Below, one piece after another: positions 7,018 to 7,469 of a DNA stretch of 7,469 nt. The stretch is from Nitrospinota bacterium (GTDB lineage: Bacteria; UBA8248). The DNA is taken from positions 1 through 7,469 of the forward strand of contig JAPYQX010000140.1 in the NCBI GenBank assembly GCA_029937135.1, given 5' to 3'. The notes beneath the pieces were generated by a model. It was not told the origin of the DNA. It saw only the letters and a list, made by a program, of their open reading frames with translations, and did not search any database. Position numbers and translations under genes: made by a program. Numbering within the stretch: position 1 is the stretch's first letter; each line of letters starts with the position of its first letter.

Positions 7018-7037
7018 TTCGAAGTTCGAATTATTCG
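7018..7037. promoter_or_regulatory. TTCGAA pair and CGAATTATTCG palindrome
   Basis: TTCGAA occurs at 7018-7023 and again at 7025-7030. The second copy overlaps CGAATTATTCG (7027-7037), a perfect palindrome around a central base. It lies about 45-65 bp beyond the LysR stop codon. It could be a small operator; on RNA the stem is too weak for a terminator. Confidence 0.25.
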
Positions 7038-7081
7038 CTTATGCACGGCCGGTGGGTTTTGTTCTCCATGAATTCAAACAA

Positions 7082-7469
7082 TCAATTTTCTTTTAATGTT
7101 TCGATGAACCGATCCACGGTCGGGGGTAGTTGCTTTCTCCGCCGATGGATCAGTCCGATTGGCCGCAAAAGGTCATTGCGGTCGAGGGGGATAGCCCGAA
7201 GGCTGCGCATCGCAATTTCTTTTTGAAATACCGGTTCGGGCAGGATACTTATTCCCGCGCCGAGCAGGACGCCCTCTTTGATGCTTTCTACATTGTCGAA
7301 TTCCATTACGACATCCACGCGCGCTTGCTCCTGACGGAGTACCCGGTCGATGGTTTTCCGTATGGCGAGGTCGGGGTCGAAAGCGACAAAGGGGATTTTG
7401 TCCAGGTCGGCGCAACGAACGACTTTGTTCTTGGCCAAGGGGTTTTCCGGTGTGCATACGACCCTGAGG
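7082..7469 (-). CDS. LysR-type transcriptional regulator, C-terminal part (partial, cut by right edge)
   Basis: The frame is open from the right edge (first full codon ends at 7468) to a TGA at 7082-7084, giving 128 residues. They match the second half of a LysR effector-binding domain: LRVVCTPENPLA, then LDKIPFVAFDPDLAIRKTID, and the typical VESIKEGVLLGAGISILPEP segment, followed by RSLRAIPLDRNDLLRPIGLIHRR and a terminal helix PPTVDRFIETL. The DNA-binding helix-turn-helix and the first half of the effector domain lie outside the window, so the effector and true start are unknown. A start at an internal TTG (7438) would be wrong, since the conserved sequence continues upstream. The gene is tandem with and upstream of the molybdoenzyme operon, about 420 bp from the first possible reading frame; it may control that operon or a gene beyond the window. 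Confidence 0.9.
   Translation of the reverse strand, partial: LRVVCTPENPLAKNKVVRCADLDKIPFVAFDPDLAIRKTIDRVLRQEQARVDVVMEFDNVESIKEGVLLGAGISILPEPVFQKEIAMRSLRAIPLDRNDLLRPIGLIHRRRKQLPPTVDRFIETLKEN

Larger units (their letters stand above)
6707..7081. other. Intergenic region between LysR gene and operon, no gene recognised
   Basis: About 375 bp separate the end of the LysR-type gene from the operon promoter candidate. Open frames here (plus 6676-6915 and 6836-7096) have no recognisable domain and unlikely composition for this genome. I see no GC hairpin with a T-run, so LysR transcription may continue into the operon. The region holds a 9-bp direct repeat pair and a short palindrome, listed separately; it may be a regulator-binding zone. 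Confidence 0.55.

Noticed and set aside
7041..7057. CACGGCCGGTG followed by GGGTTTTG as a terminator-like element
   Set aside because: The arms pair over only three bases, and the T-run is short and points away from the direction of LysR transcription.

Overview
This 7.5 kb window is bacterial and GC-rich in its coding parts, with AT-richer gaps between genes. It carries no ribosomal or other taxonomic marker. The gene types (LysR regulator, GAF/PAS histidine kinase, NrfD-anchored molybdoenzyme) fit a Gram-negative-type, probably environmental bacterium. No finer placement is justified from the sequence alone.

Layout, left to right. Positions 1-966 (minus strand) hold the N-terminal part of a sensor histidine kinase with GAF and PAS domains; it is cut by the window edge just before its H-box. 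A roughly 490-bp divergent intergenic region follows, with several short inverted repeats. Positions 1460-1846 (plus) encode a small carboxymuconolactone-decarboxylase-like protein that lacks the AhpD cysteine pair. The gap between this gene and the convergent operon contains a GC-rich tandem repeat with exact 10-bp periodicity (core 1941-2030).

The centrepiece is a minus-strand operon read from about 6.66 kb down to 2.12 kb: (i) a very small predicted membrane peptide (6578-6661, tentative); (ii) a 506-residue fusion of a four-cluster [4Fe-4S] subunit with an NrfD/PsrC-type membrane anchor (5018-6538); (iii) a 958-residue molybdopterin oxidoreductase of the DMSO-reductase superfamily (2119-4995). 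Together (ii) and (iii) make a complete membrane-bound iron-sulfur molybdoenzyme with the electron-transfer and anchor subunits fused. Neither has a visible Tat signal, so the catalytic subunit should face the cytoplasm, as in the SoeABC sulfite dehydrogenase rather than exported Psr/Phs/Ttr/Arr enzymes. The likely role is electron exchange between a cytoplasmic substrate and the quinone pool; the substrate is not determined by the sequence. SoeA-like sulfite oxidation is the leading hypothesis.

Upstream of the operon, in tandem on the same strand, is the C-terminal half of a LysR-type regulator (7082-7469, cut by the right edge), separated from the operon by about 420 bp containing a sigma70-like promoter candidate, a 9-bp repeat pair and a short palindrome. 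It is a plausible but unproven regulator of the operon. No tRNA, rRNA, CRISPR array, insertion sequence or convincing rho-independent terminator was seen.
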